Positions 39,860 to 53,900 of a DNA stretch of 64,000 nt are shown in pieces (the first letter of the stretch is position 1; each line of letters begins with the position of its first letter). Under the pieces are notes generated by a model. That model ran no database searches. It saw only the letters and a list, made by a program, of their open reading frames with translations, and had not been told where the DNA came from. A program made the translations under genes and the position numbers. Origin of the DNA: Physella acuta. Lineage: Eukaryota > Mollusca > Gastropoda > Physidae. The DNA lies in assembly GCF_028476545.1 (NCBI RefSeq), contig NW_026732579.1, positions 300,501 to 364,500 of the forward strand. Reading direction: 5' to 3'.

Positions 39860-39861
<2 letters not shown>

Positions 39862-41080
39862 GTATAGGCCTATATTTATATGCATGTTCTAGCCGTATTA
39901 AAGGAATATTTAAATGGAAGTCATTATATCATTAACACAGTCCAAATTATTTAACAAGGGTAATAAAACAAAAACGTATCTAAATAGGTTTATGTATAGG
40001 GGCCTATTCATACTTCAAGGGCCGTTACTTGTAACATACACATTTAGGAAAGATAACTCATAATTTAATCATGATATGGAGTACATAAGAAATCACAAAT
40101 CGAATAGTGAATTATGGCTAGAAAAGACATTGTCAGCAATCAATACAAAATATAATAATATAAACTCGCGCACATCTGAGAGATCTTAATGGGAGCATAT
40201 TTTGTGTAGCCTGGAGTTACCTGACTAAAGCTGAGAGAACTCACTCGGTACCACTCTGAAAGTCTAACTACTGCAGGCTAAGATAACATCTCTACAGCCG
40301 TTCTTGATGAGGGGTGGTGGAGGTGGTGATGGTGGTGACAGGGTGGGGGAGGCTTGTGTACATGGATAATGGGGTGTGGCAGTTAAAGCTAAATGAGAAA
40401 AATGATATTACGCTAGCACACAAAGCTTCACAACTTTCGTAAAATCATTTACAACAAGGAAATTCAGCCATTAGGAAAATGTATGTTTCCATGTAATTAA
40501 TCTCTACATACAGCTTACACATCTCACACCCAACTTACAGCTACATACATTCACCTGCCACAGTAGCATTGATGTTGTCACATTTACACACATTCTATGA
40601 AAATGATGCACATGAAACATATTTCATTATCAAAAGACGAGAACTGAGAACTAGATAGAATTCTTTACATTGAGTCAATACGCGGCTACTGATAAAACAC
40701 ATGCCCTTCTCATCTCTAAAATCATTAAAATGTAATAAACAAAATATATTGGTCTTTACAATTGCAATCAATAAAGGCTCGTGGTCAGGCCGGGCTAACG
40801 TCTTCATGACGTGATTGCCGGCTAGCTAGTTCAATCCACCCAAATGATTGTCACAAGCATGTTCTACTTAGCATATTTCAACTACGTGGCGCTGACTCAA
40901 ATTGGACAAAGTTCACATATCCAAGAGACGGACAACGAGCAGTTTACGGTGATTGAAGAATGACATTTTTCTTCCTTGTAATATGTTTAGAATTGGAAAC
41001 ACCAAAATATTTTGTTATCAAAGTGTAGAATCTTTTAACCACCGCCCATTTCAATCTGGCTAAAGATGGATATGTCATCG
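39860..41080. other. Stretch without recognised gene
   Basis: No exon was recognised. A ggtggtgatggtgg run lies at about 40312-40340. It may include 3' UTR of the Ig gene, whose stop is at 41900. Confidence 0.4.
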
Positions 41081-41081
41081 G

Positions 41082-41806
41082 ATGGGCAGATAGCCCAACA
41101 TTGTCTGGCTAACTGACCAGGTGGGCAGATAGCCCAACATTGTCTGGCTAACTGACCAGGTGGGCAGATAGCCCAACATTGTCTGGCTAACTGACCAGGT
41201 GGGCAGATAGCCCAACATTGTCTGGCTAACTGACCAGGTGGGCAGATAGCCCAACATTGTCTGGCTAACTGACCAGGTGGGCAGATAGCCCAACATTGTC
41301 TGGCCAACTGACCAGGTGGGCAGATAGCCCAACATTGTCTGGCCAACTGACCAGGTGGGCAGATAGCCCAACATTGTCTGGCTAACTGACCAGGTGGGCA
41401 GATAGCCCAACATTGTCTGGCTAACTGACCAGGTGGGCAGATAGCCCAACATTGTCTGGCTAACTGACCAGGTGGGCCCAACATTGTCTGGCCAACTGAC
41501 CAGGTGGGCAGATAGCCCAACATTGTCTGGCTAACTGACCAGGTGGGCCCAACATTGTCTGGCCAACTGACCAGGTGGGCAGATAGCCCAACATTGTCTG
41601 GCCAACTGACCAGGTGGGCAGATAGCCCAACATTGTCTGGCTAACTGACCAGGTGGGCAGATAGCCCAACATTGTCTGGCTAACTGACCAGGTGGGCAGA
41701 TAGCCCAACATTGTCTGGCTAACTGACCAGGTGGGCAGATAGCCCAACATTGTCTGGCTAACTGACCAGATGGGCAGATAGCCCAACATTGTCTGGCCAA
41801 CTGACC
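41082..41806. repeat. 39-bp minisatellite, about 18 copies
   Basis: The unit gtgggcagatagcccaacat + tgtctggctaactgaccag repeats about 18 times with c/t variants (ctggctaac, ctggccaac) and two shortened units at about 41475 and 41545. The 39-bp period leaves two minus-strand frames open (13-residue repeat WAICPPGQLARQC), which is an artefact. The array starts about 95 bp after the Ig gene stop codon, so it may be transcribed in the 3' UTR. Confidence 0.95.
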
Positions 41807-41899
41807 TTTTGTTCTGATGGGACGTTTAGCTACTTACACAAACAAATGCACACCATTCTGCCATAAAGTTATTAATATCCACAGGTAAGACATATCCAC

Positions 41900-41976
41900 C
41901 TAAACAAATGAAAAAAAATATGCACACATAAAATAAAGGAAAAACTGGCAAACACTTGGGCTTGCGTTCCTGTCTC
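41900..41976 (-). CDS. Ig gene exon I (GPI signal, stop)
   Basis: Acceptor tcttttatctacag. In phase it reads GDRNASPSVCQFFLYFMCAY and FFSFV, then TAG. Small residues followed by a hydrophobic end fit GPI attachment in the Ser-Ser-Gly-Asp region. Confidence 0.75.
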
Positions 41977-44900
41977 CTGTAGATAAAAGAAATAAAAGTC
42001 TGTCAAAACATACGGCTTTAAAACTGATGACTTTCTAAATACATATGGTTTATAAACTGAAATTTTCATACATTTTATAACTACGTTTGAACAAATACCA
42101 TTCCAGTTAAAACAACGGCCTATTTCTAATTATATTCCATTACAATTTATGACATATGCTATTTTTTTAACGTTACGTTTAAATAACGATTTTCAGTTTT
42201 ATTTACTGATATTTACTATATATCAATTTCACCAATATACAGTATCAATATTACTGATAAACATTATAGCAATTTTAAAGATACACTATAAATCAATTTC
42301 CCTAAGAAAAATTTGAGTTTTACAGCTACACAAACATACCATTTAACGATTACTCAATACACTAATAATATACAATAACCATTAAAAGAAATTCACCGAT
42401 AACAATTTACTAGTATACAAGTAAAAGAATTATAAATTGCCGCCCTTGTTTCATGTGGTCAAAGGGGAGTAACTATAGATGTTCTCATAATTTCATGAGT
42501 TAACCCCCTTGCATGAAAAAAAATGAAATGAGCTAACAGCTGACAAATCTAATATTCATTACCTCTATTGCAAAAACAAATACAAAAAGCATAAAAAACG
42601 TTTTAATAACAAGCTTTTGTATCTCAATGCACTTAAAATGAGAAAATGAATGATTTTCTTTAAATCTATAATAATAAATTACTATTTAAATAACTAAAAA
42701 AGACAAGCAAGGGTTGCTATATTATGTATTATATAACTTCCCTAGAATTTAAAAAGCGACCCACACATTTTTATTTGATATCGAAATTTCGCTCGCCAGT
42801 TTCAATCCACGAGGAAGCAAGCTAAATAAAAGCTTGCATTTTGAGACACACTACCAACCCTGCTTAGCGTCAAATCACATTATCATACTCAATTTTATGT
42901 TTTTGGAAGTATTTTTCACACGACTTACCTGACTTAGATACAACTCACCTGACTTAAACACAACTCACCTGACTTAAACACAAGATTCACCTGTCTTAAA
43001 CACAACTCACCTGAAGATTCATCTGACTCGTGTTTTGATCGACCGGTATCTTTTGTTATGATGGGACTCGCGCCTACGCCCTGTCTACCCTGGGGCTTAG
43101 GGGCGTAATTCTGGAGATCAAAGGTACAAGGTGGGGTCACAGGTCATTCTGTTAACAAACTAGTGGGGGTCACAGGTCATTCTGTTAACAAACTAGTGGG
43201 GTCACAGGTCATTCTGTTAACAAACTAGTGGGGGTCACAGGTCATTCTGTTAACAAACTAGTGGGGGTCACAGGTCATTCTGTTAACAAACTAGTGGGGT
43301 CACAGGTCATTCTGTTAACAAACTAGTGGGGTCACAGGTCATTCTGTTAACAAACTAGTGGGGTCACAGGTTATTCTGTTAACAAACTAGTGGGGTCACA
43401 GGTCATTCCCTTAACAAACTAGTGGGGTCACAGGTCATTCTGTTAGCAAACTAGTGGGGTCACAGGTCATTCTCTTAACAAACTAGTGGGGTCACAGGTC
43501 ATTCTGTTAACACACTAGTGGGGTCACAGGTCATTCCCTTAATTAACTAGTGGGGTCACAGGTCATTCTGTTAGCAAACTAGTGGGGTCACAGGTCATTC
43601 TCTTAACAAACTAGTGGGGTCACAGGTCATTCTGTTAACAAACTAGTGGGGTCACAGGTCATTCTGTTAGCAAACTAGTAGGGTCACAGGTCATTCTCTT
43701 AACAAACTAGTGGGGTCACAGGTCATTCTGTTAGCAAACTAGTGGGGTCACAGGTCATTCTGTTAGCAAACTAGTGGGGTCACAGGTCATTCTCTTAACA
43801 AACTAGTGGGGTCACAGGTCATTCTGTTAACAAACTAGTGGGGTCACAGGTCATTCTGTTAACAAACTAGTAGGGTCACAGGTCATTCTCTTAACAAACT
43901 AGTGGGGTCACAGGTCATTCTGTTAGCAAACTAGTGGGGTCACAGGTCATTCTGTTAGCAAACTAGTGCGGTCACAGGTCATTCTCTTAACAAACTAGTG
44001 GGGTAACACTAGTGGGGTCACAGGTTATTCTCTTAACAAACTAGTGGGGTCACAGGTCATTCTCTTAACAAACTAGTGGGGTCACAGGTCGTTATGTTAA
44101 CAAACTAGTGGGGTCACAGGTCATTCTCTTAACAAACTAGTGGGGTCACAGGTCATTCTCTTAACAAACTAGTGGGGTCACAGGTCATTCTGTTGACAAA
44201 CTAGTGGGGTCACAGGTCATTCTCTTAACAAACTAGTGGGGTCACAGGTCATTCTGTTGACAAACTAGTGGGGTCACAGGTCATTCTCTTAACAAACTAG
44301 TGGGGTCACAGGTCATTCTGTTAACAAACTAGTGGGGTCATAGGTCATTCTCTTAACAAACTAGTGGGGTCACACTAGTGGGGTCACAGGTCATTCTCTT
44401 AACAAACTAGTGGGGTCACAGGTCATTCTCTTAACAAACTAGTGGGGTCACAGGTCGTAATGTTAACAAACTAGTGGGGTCACAGGTCATTCTCTTAACA
44501 AACTAGTGGGGTCACAGGTCATTCTCTTAACAAACTAGTGGGGTCACAGGTCATTCTGTTGACAAACTAGTGGGGTCACAGGTCATTCTCTTAACAAACT
44601 AGTGGGGTCACAGGTCATTCTGTTGACAAACTAGTGGGGTCACAGGTCATTCTCTTTACAAACTAGTGGGGTCACAGGTCATTCTGTTAACAAACTAGTG
44701 GGGTCATAGGTCATTCTCTTAACAAACTAGTGGGGTCACACTAGTGGGGTCACAGGTCATTCTCTTAACAAACTAGTGGGGTCACAGGTCATTCTCGTAA
44801 CAAACTAGTGGGGTCACAGGTCATTCTGTTAACAAACTAGTGGGGTCATAGGTCATTCTCTTAACAAACTAGTGGGGTAACACTAGTGGGGTCACAGGTC

Positions 44901-47900
44901 ATTCTCTTAACAAACTAGGGGGGTCACAGGTCATTCTCTTAACAAACTAGTGGGGTCACAGGTCATTCTGTTAACAAACTAGTGGGGTCATAGGTCATTC
45001 TCTTAACAAACTAGTGGGGTCACACTAGTGGGGTCACAGGTCATTCTCTTAACAAACTAGTGGGGTCACAGGTCATTCTCTTAACAAACTAGTGGGGTCA
45101 CAGGTCATTCTCTTAACAAACTAGTGGGGTCACAGGTCATTCTGTTGACAAACTAGTGGGGTCACAGGTCATTCTCTTAACAAAGTAGTGGGGTCACAGG
45201 TCATTCTGTTAACAAACTAGTGGGGTCAAAGGTCATTCTGTTAACAAACTAGTGGGGTCACAGGTCATTCTTTTGACAAACTAGTGGGGTCACAGGTCAT
45301 TCTGTTAACAAACTAGTGGGGTCACAGGTCATTCTGTTAACAAACTAGTGGGGTCACACTAGTGGGGTCACAGGTCGTTCTGTTAGCAAACTAGTGGGGT
45401 CACAGGTCATTCTTTTGACAAACTAGTTGGGTCACAGGTCATTCTGTTAGCAAACTAGTGGGGTCACAGGTCATTCTGTTAACAAACTAGTGGGGTCACA
45501 GGTCATTCTGTTAACAAACTAGTGGGGTCACACTAGTGGGGTCACAGGTCATTATCTCAACAAACTAGTGGCTGATTAGGTAAAAAGCAGTGTTTCATTC
45601 AGACTTTTTTTCTCCGGGAGCCCTTGAAATTTCCGGGGGGGGGGGGGGGGGGGGGGACGGTAGACTTAGACTTTCTGCGGGAGATGGGCGGGGGAGGCTC
45701 CGTCGTCCGAAGAGATGTCTGAAAGAAACTCTGGTTATAAGGTCGGGGGTGGGGGAATGATGGATAAATAATAAGTTAATAAATGTAAAAACCTGATTAG
45801 GTAAAAAAGTAGGTGGGTAAGATTTCTGCATGATGTACTGGTTCACAGTGGTCGTGATAGACTTTGTTGTGGGTGGGGGCGGCTCGGTCGGTTTTTTTGT
45901 CTTTTCTTTGTATTCTGTGGTAGAAAGACAGTGGCATGTATTAGAAAGTTGCTAAGGCAGTTGAATGTGAAATTTCACAAAAGAGAATCACCTCCCCCCT
46001 TTATTTTAGATTGGTTTTCCAGATTTGATACTAACATCAAAACCAAGTGAGAGAATGAATGATTTAGTCCAACATCAAGTATGAAATTACACTGACATCT
46101 ATATAAAAAAATAAACAGCTAACATAATTGATTAATATCCATGAAAAAAAAAACGTTATACACGATCAATGCAGTACTCACCGAGTAAATGCATGACGTC
46201 ACTAGCCTCCCCCATGTCATTGGAAGCGAAACACACATATTCACCAAAGTCCGAGGGTTCGATGTCTTTTATTGTCACTGTCAAGGTCAGTTTGCTTTCA
46301 TCTTCAACAGCATAATCTAATTCTAACTGAGAAGTGCAAGAAAAATAATTGTTCAAGTGAAAGAAGAAGGTGTCTTGTAAAACCACTGTAAACACATCCA
46401 ATTATGCTTCCCAAAACTATTTTTGAATTATATTCGTCTTATGATGTTACAAAAGTGTGAACATCCAACAGATTGCTGGTTATTACGTCATCTTTAAAAC
46501 ATGGCGGTTAGATAGCCCAGGGAGAATGAACATAAGAATGTAGACAGCTGACCTAATGATGTATTGAGGATGTAGACAAATGACGTAATGATGTATTGAG
46601 GATGTATATAGCTGACCTAATGATGTGCTGAGGATGTATATAGCTGACCTTATGATGTATTGAGGATGTAGACAAATGACATAATGATGTATTGAGGATG
46701 TAGACAGCTGACCTAATGATGTATTGAGGATGTAGACAAATGACCTAATGATGTATTGAGGATGTAGACAAATGACCTAATGATGTATTGAGGATGTAGA
46801 CAGCTGACCTAATGATGTATTTAGGATGTAGACAGCTGACCTAATGATGTACTGAGGATATAGACAGCTGACCTAATGATGTAATGAGGATGTAGATAGC
46901 TGACCTAATGATGTACTGAGGATGTAGATAGCTGACCTAATGATGTACTGAGGATGTAGACTAATGACCTAATGATGTATTGAGGATGTAGACAGCTGAC
47001 CTAATGATGTATTGAGGATGTAGATAGCTGACCTAATAATGTATTGAGGATGTAGACAAATGACCTAATGATGTATTGAGGATGTAGACAAATGACCTAA
47101 TGATGTACTGAGGATGTAGACAGCTGACCTAATGATGTATTGAGGATGTAGACAGCTGACCTAATGATGTACTGAGGATGTAGACAAATGACCTAATGAT
47201 GTATTGAGGATGTAGACAAATGACCTAATAATGTATTGAGGATGTAGACAGCTGACCTAATGATGTACTGAGGATATAGACAAATGACCTAATGATGTAC
47301 TGAGGATGTAGACAGCTGACCTAATGATGTATTGAGGATGTAGACAGCTGACCTAATGATGTACTGAGGATGTAGACAAATGACCTAATGATGTATTGAG
47401 GATGTAGACAAATGACCTAATAATGTATTGAGGATGTAGACAGCTGACCTAATGATGTATTGAGGATGTAGACAAATGACCTAATGATGTATTGAGGATG
47501 TAGACAAATGACCTAATAATGTATTGAGGATGTAGACAGCTGACCTAATGATGATGTGGACAAATGACCTTATGATGATGTAAGGAGCTGACCTTATACT
47601 TATTTGATGTACTGAGTTGCTTAGAGCCAAACTTCCATGCCGCCGTGGCCTGAGGGTACCCGTTGACAAAACACTCCAAGATGGTGTCCTTGCCAATGTA
47701 CTGGCTTAACCTTTTGTTGGCAACGTTGACTTCTGGCTGAACTAGGACAGCATACACACACTTAGCTTAGGGAAACTATCTATTTATTGGCACGTTGACA
47801 CGTTTACTTACATTGACAAGTTTACTTACATTGACAGAAAACTAGAAAGGCCATAAAAAATTACATGGAAACGATTAATTAATGTCGCAAGTTTACAAAT

Positions 47901-50900
47901 GTTGACAATATCATTTACGTCAACAGGTTTATTTACATTGACACGATTAATACCATTGAAAGATAAGTAGACAAAGAATTTTGACAATTTGACTTACATT
48001 TGACTTTAACCACCGTGGTCCGCTTCATGCTAGGGGGGACCGTGTTGTCAGCCTCACACTCGTATGGCCCCCCACACGACCGTGTCACGTTGTGGATGAC
48101 CAGTATCTCACCGCTGTTTCCAATCTCTGACATACAGAGGATGGCCAGTTAATAACAAGAGATGGAAACTTGTGGTCAACTAGTGGCCTAGTTTTGGTTT
48201 AGTCTTAGAGACTAGAGGGTAATGTTAACACATACGTGTACGTCTTCAAGAATGTAACTATTGTATGTTAACACTTCCGTGTGTTGCTATATGAATGTAA
48301 CAATTGTATGTTAACACTTCCGTGTGTTGCTATATGAATGTAACAATTGTATTTAACACTCCCGTGTGTTGCTATATGAATGTAACAATTGTATTTTAAC
48401 ACATCCGTGTGTTAACACAAAGGTCACATTGTAAGATGGTTGTTATTAAAATGGCTGTTATTATCTTCAATTGAAGCCAGGCCACGTTTGACTAGCTACC
48501 AATAAACCAGTTAGCTGCTGACAAATGCGAGGCTAATTTAGGGTAGTGGCATGCACAAAAACACCAGCCAAGCTCCCCACTCACACGCTCACTCATAAAT
48601 TTTCGCGGTTTTTTAAAATCCTTTCGACTTTTTTTTTTTTGTTAATTAGATACGGCATTCTGTAAATGAAATAAAAAGATAATTGGTATTTTTCAAGAAA
48701 TAAATTTAGGGCAATGAGTTCGAGGATGCTTTAAACAGAAATATTTGTTGGCTGCGCTAGCTAGAGTTAATGCTTGCTTTAGTCAGAGTTTCTTCCAGAC
48801 ATCTCTTGGGGGAGGGACTCTACGAAGGAAGTCTACCGCCCCCCCCCCCCCCCGAACGAAATTGAAATTAAATAGAACATGTATACTTTTATCAGTGTCC
48901 GCCCTACGGAAAATTTATCCCCCCCCCCCCTTCGGAGAAAAAAAGTCTAGAAGAAAGACTGGCTCTAGTTACTGCTACCTAGAGCAGTGCTAGCTAGAGC
49001 AGTGCTAGCTAGAGCAGTGCTAGCTAGAGCAGTGCTAGCTGGTTACAGCAGCAAAGTAAAGGAAGTGATGGTTTATTAGCTGCAAGCAATAAATATTACA
49101 TTCAAATCTCTCACATTTATTTAAAAACAACATTACATATACACATTTATAAATGATTAATTATGCCAACCAATGTTTTATTCTCATGACCAAATAACAA
49201 AACAGTTTAGAAATCTATCGGTAGGTGTGGGGGAGGGGGGGGGGATCATCACACGTGTCTTCTTGACCTTCGGTGGGGGGGGGGGGGGGGCGGGAATCAC
49301 ATGTGTCTTCTTGACCTTCGGTGCGGGTACTCAAGGTTACCCAGACACAGGACAAAGTTCAAAACACAAGTCAGCGGTTGGTTCGTACTTTTTCAATGTG
49401 TATAAACTTGTGTGTGTGTTTGTGTGTGTGTGTGTTAATATGTTTTGTTTCTCTCTTTCTTTCCTCTCTCGATATCTGTGTATATGTATGTCTGTGTATA
49501 TGTATTTATTTATATATTTATGAGTGTATGTGATAAGCTCGCGTCTGTTCTGCAGTGTTTCTTCCAGACTTTTTTCTCCGGGGGGGTGGGGGGGCACTTG
49601 AAATTTTCGGGGGGGGGGGGGGCGGTAGACTTTCTTCGGGGGGGGGGGGGCGGACACTGTTAAAAGTATATATTTTCTATATAAATTATATAAATTTCAT
49701 TTCGTTGGGGGGGGGGGGGGGAGAGATTTTCGCCCCCCCCCCCCCCCCCCCCCGAAGAGATGCCTGGAAGAAACTCTGCTGTTCTGAGTGAAGCTACCGT
49801 GATGTCAATTTTTAAAAGGCGATACAATGAAAATGCTACGGTCATGTATAAATACAAGATTTAAACGGCGATACAATAAAATTGCCACGACTATATATAA
49901 AAAAATATTTTAAAAATTACAAATTTACTAAATGTGTGCAGGTAAAACATGCAAGAACAGCAATTAAAGCCGTCAAAAAGTCCATCAACAAAATTAAAAA
50001 AAATAAATTAAGCAGCAACAAAATGTCACATACAAAACAAAACTAAGAAGCACATATTGGCACATACGTACTGTAGGTCATAGGTACCACCTGCTCCACC
50101 CACCAGAAGCTACTGGCCAAACCATCAAGATCTCGTTTAAAAACCTAGCAATAGTCTACGAGATGATGTACCAAACCATCAAGATCTAGTTTAAAAACCT
50201 AGCAATAGTCTACGAGATGATGTACCAAACCATCAAGATCTCGTTTAAAAACCTAGCAATAGTCTACGAGATGATGTACCAAACCATCAAGATCTCGTTT
50301 AAAAACCTAGCAATAGTCTACGAGATGATGTACCAAACCATCAAGATCTCGTTTAAAAACCTAGCAATAGTCTACGAGATGATGTACCAAACCATCAAGA
50401 TCTTGTTTAAAAACCTAGCAATAGTCTACGAGATGATGTATCAAACCATCAAGATCTAGTTTAAAAACCTAGCATAGTCTACGAGATGATGTACCAAACC
50501 ATCAAGATCTCATTTAAAAACCTAGCCATAGTCTACGAGATGATGTACCAAACCATCAAGATCTCATTTAAAAACCTAGCAATAGTCTACGAGATGATGT
50601 ACCAAATAATCAAGATCACGTTTATAAATCTAGCAATAGTCTACGAGATGATGTACCAAACCATCAAGATCTAGTTTAAAAACCTAGCATAGTCTACGAG
50701 ATGATGTACCAAACCATCAAGATCTAGTTTAAAAACCTAGCATAGTCTACGAGATGATGTACCAAACCATCAAGATCTCATTTAAAAACCTAGCCATAGT
50801 CTACGAGATGATGTACCAAACCATCAAGATCTAGTTTAAAAACCTAGCAATAGTCTACGAGATGATGTACCAAATAATCAAGATCACGTTTATAAATCTA

Positions 50901-53900
50901 GCAATAGTCTACGAGATGATGTACCAAACCATCAAGATCTAGTTTAAAAACCTAGCAATAGTCTACGAGATGATGTACCAAATAATCAAGATCACGTTTA
51001 TAAATCTAGCAATAGTCTACGAGATGATGTACCAAACCATCAAGATCTAGTTTAAAAACCTAGCAATAGTCTACGAGATGATGTACCAAACCATCAAGAT
51101 CTAGTTTAAAAACCTAGCAATAGTCTACGAGATGATGTACCAAATAATCAAGATCACGTTTATAAACCTAGCAATAGTCTACGAGATGATGTACCAAACC
51201 ATCAAGATCTAGTTTAAAAACCTAGCATAGTCTACGAGATGATGTACCAAACCATCAAGATCTAGTTTAAAAACCTAGCAATAGTCTACGAGATGATGTA
51301 CCAAACCATCAAGATCTAGTTTAAAAACCTAGCATAGTCTACGAGATGATGTACCAAATAATCAAGATCTAGTGTAAAAACCTAGCATAGTCTACGAGAT
51401 GATGTACCAAACCATCAAGATCTAGTTTAAAAACCTAGCATAGTCAACGAGATGATGAACCAAATAATCAAGATCTAGTGTAAAAACCTAGCAGTCTACG
51501 AGATGATGTACCAAACCATCAAGATCTCGTTTAAAAACCTAGCAGTCTACGAGAATAACAGTGGTAGACATACGAATACAAATTTTAGATATGAACTTTC
51601 GATTTAGCTGTTTTGAAATTTGAGATACGAAGAATAGCGACCTATGAAGTTCGCGGAAAAATAAAATACACATCGAAGTTGCAACTGGCTGTATCGGTGC
51701 TATTTGATGACACTGATTTTCTTTACATTCTGAAGGGGCGGGGGAAGGTAGAAACAAATCTCCTCAGACAGGTTTTGTTTTAAAAAACGGCCTGCTACTG
51801 ACAGTAAGAAAAGCGTGATAAAAGGCAAAGAACAGTGAAAAGCAACTTTTCAATAGATACCCTTTTAAAACTATACATTTGTGAGTCTTTTGATTGGAAG
51901 GAAATCTTGATAAGTTGATACAAACAAAACAATTTCTGTAACAAGCCGTAAACAGTGAAAAAAGTTAACAATTTAAATCCCCACCCCACTAAATGCATAT
52001 TTGGTAAAGTAAAAAAAAATCATTTTCAATTTGAAGCACTTAATCTGATGTAGTAGAACTACGAGCTTGATGCACCAACCAGTCACCGAACCAATCAAAT
52101 ACAAATCAAACTTTGGGCAAGCAGAATGAAAGATTTGTTACAGAAATAACAGGTCAAATACAAAGCAGACTTAGAGCAAGCAGAATGAAAGATTTGTTAC
52201 AGAAATAACAGGTCAAATACAAAGCAGACTTAGAGCAAGCAGAATGAAAGATTTGTTACAGAAATAACAGGTCAAATACAAAGCAGACTTAGAGCAAGCA
52301 GAATGAAAGATTTGTTACAGAAATAACAGGTCAAATACAAAGCAGACTTAGAGCAAGCAGAATGAAAGATTTGTTACAGAAATAACAGATCAAATACAAA
52401 GCAGACTTAGAGCAAGCAGAATGAAAGATTTGTTACAGAAATAACAGGTCAAATACATAGCAGACTTAGAGCAAGCAGAATGAAAGATTTGTTACAGAAA
52501 TAACAGGTCAAATACAAAGCAGACTTAGAGCAAGCAGAATGAAAGATTTGTTACAGAAATAACAGGTCAAATACAAAGCAGACTTTGAGCAAGCAGAATG
52601 AAAGATTTGTTACAGAAATAACAGGTCAAATACAAAGCAGACTTTGAGCAATCACAATGTAGCAAGCAAAAGGACAGAATTGTAAGAGAGTAAACTAAAA
52701 TGCCAGAGCTGAGAGAGAACACGTTGGACGGTGCAGCTTAGGGTACAGTGGTACAGTTTTCTTACTAGAGTCGGCACGGCATGACTCACTCGCTCTCTCC
52801 TCTCCGTACGACCTCGGCACACGATACCACGTGACCAGAGGACGGGGAAACCCCGTAGCGTTGCAGGTCAGCGTGACCTTCTCCCCCTCTCTGACGGTGA
52901 TACTGCCATCCTCGGTTGGCGTCACAATATTGGGTGGCACTGAAATAAATATATGACATGACATGATGTCACAATATTGGGTGGCACTGAAATAAATATA
53001 TGACATGACATGATGTCACAATATTGGGTGGCACTGAAATAAATATGACATGACATGATGTCACAATATTGGGTGGCACTGAAATAAATATTTGTAGTAA
53101 TATGACATGACATGACGTGACGTGACGTCACATGACAGATGAAACATGACGTGACAAATGAGACATGACATAAGATGACGTGACATGACCAGCGACCCTG
53201 GACATGACAGATGACACATGACAGATGAGATGACGTGACTGACCAGCGACCGAGAGCATGACAGATGACACATGACAGATGACACATGACATAAGATGAC
53301 GTGACTGACCAGCGACCGAGAGCATGACAGATGACACATGACAGATGACACATGACAGATAAGATGACGTGACTGACCAGCGACCGAGAGCATGACGCCG
53401 TGGAAGATGGAGGGGTCCGTGTTGACCTGGCAGGTGTACATGCCCTGGTCCGAGTGCTTGACCTTGTCCAGCTGCAGGTTCCACTCCCTCTCGTTCCGGT
53501 GCTGCACGCTCAGCCGCATGTCGTCGATGACCCGCTGGTCGTTGAAGGTGAGCACAGTGTCCCATTGGTCCACCCACACCACCTGCACAGGCAGCAATGG
53601 TCAACAAGTCAACAGGGAGATGACTTGGTCACACCATGTGACTTAGTCTAAGTCAGCAGGGTGATGACTTTGTCACACCATGTGACATAGTCTAAGTCAG
53701 GGGGAAGGTGACAAAAATTCACCCAACATAAACTTTTATTTACATTTGATCTAGATAAATAGATTGTGAGTCATGATGTGAAGTCAACTTGTGAGTCATG
53801 ATGTGAAGTCAACTTGTGAGTCATAATGTGAAGTCAACTTGTGAGTCATGATGTGAAGTCAACTTGTGAGTCATAATGTGAAGTCAACTTGTGAGTCATG

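Noticed and set aside
41035-41800. Repeat protein frames of 13 residues (WAICPPGQLARQC)
   Set aside because: Artefact of the 39-bp array, open in two overlapping frames.
50217-50674. Plus-strand frames of MMYQTIKI repeats
   Set aside because: 54-bp array inside an intron of the oppositely oriented Ig gene.
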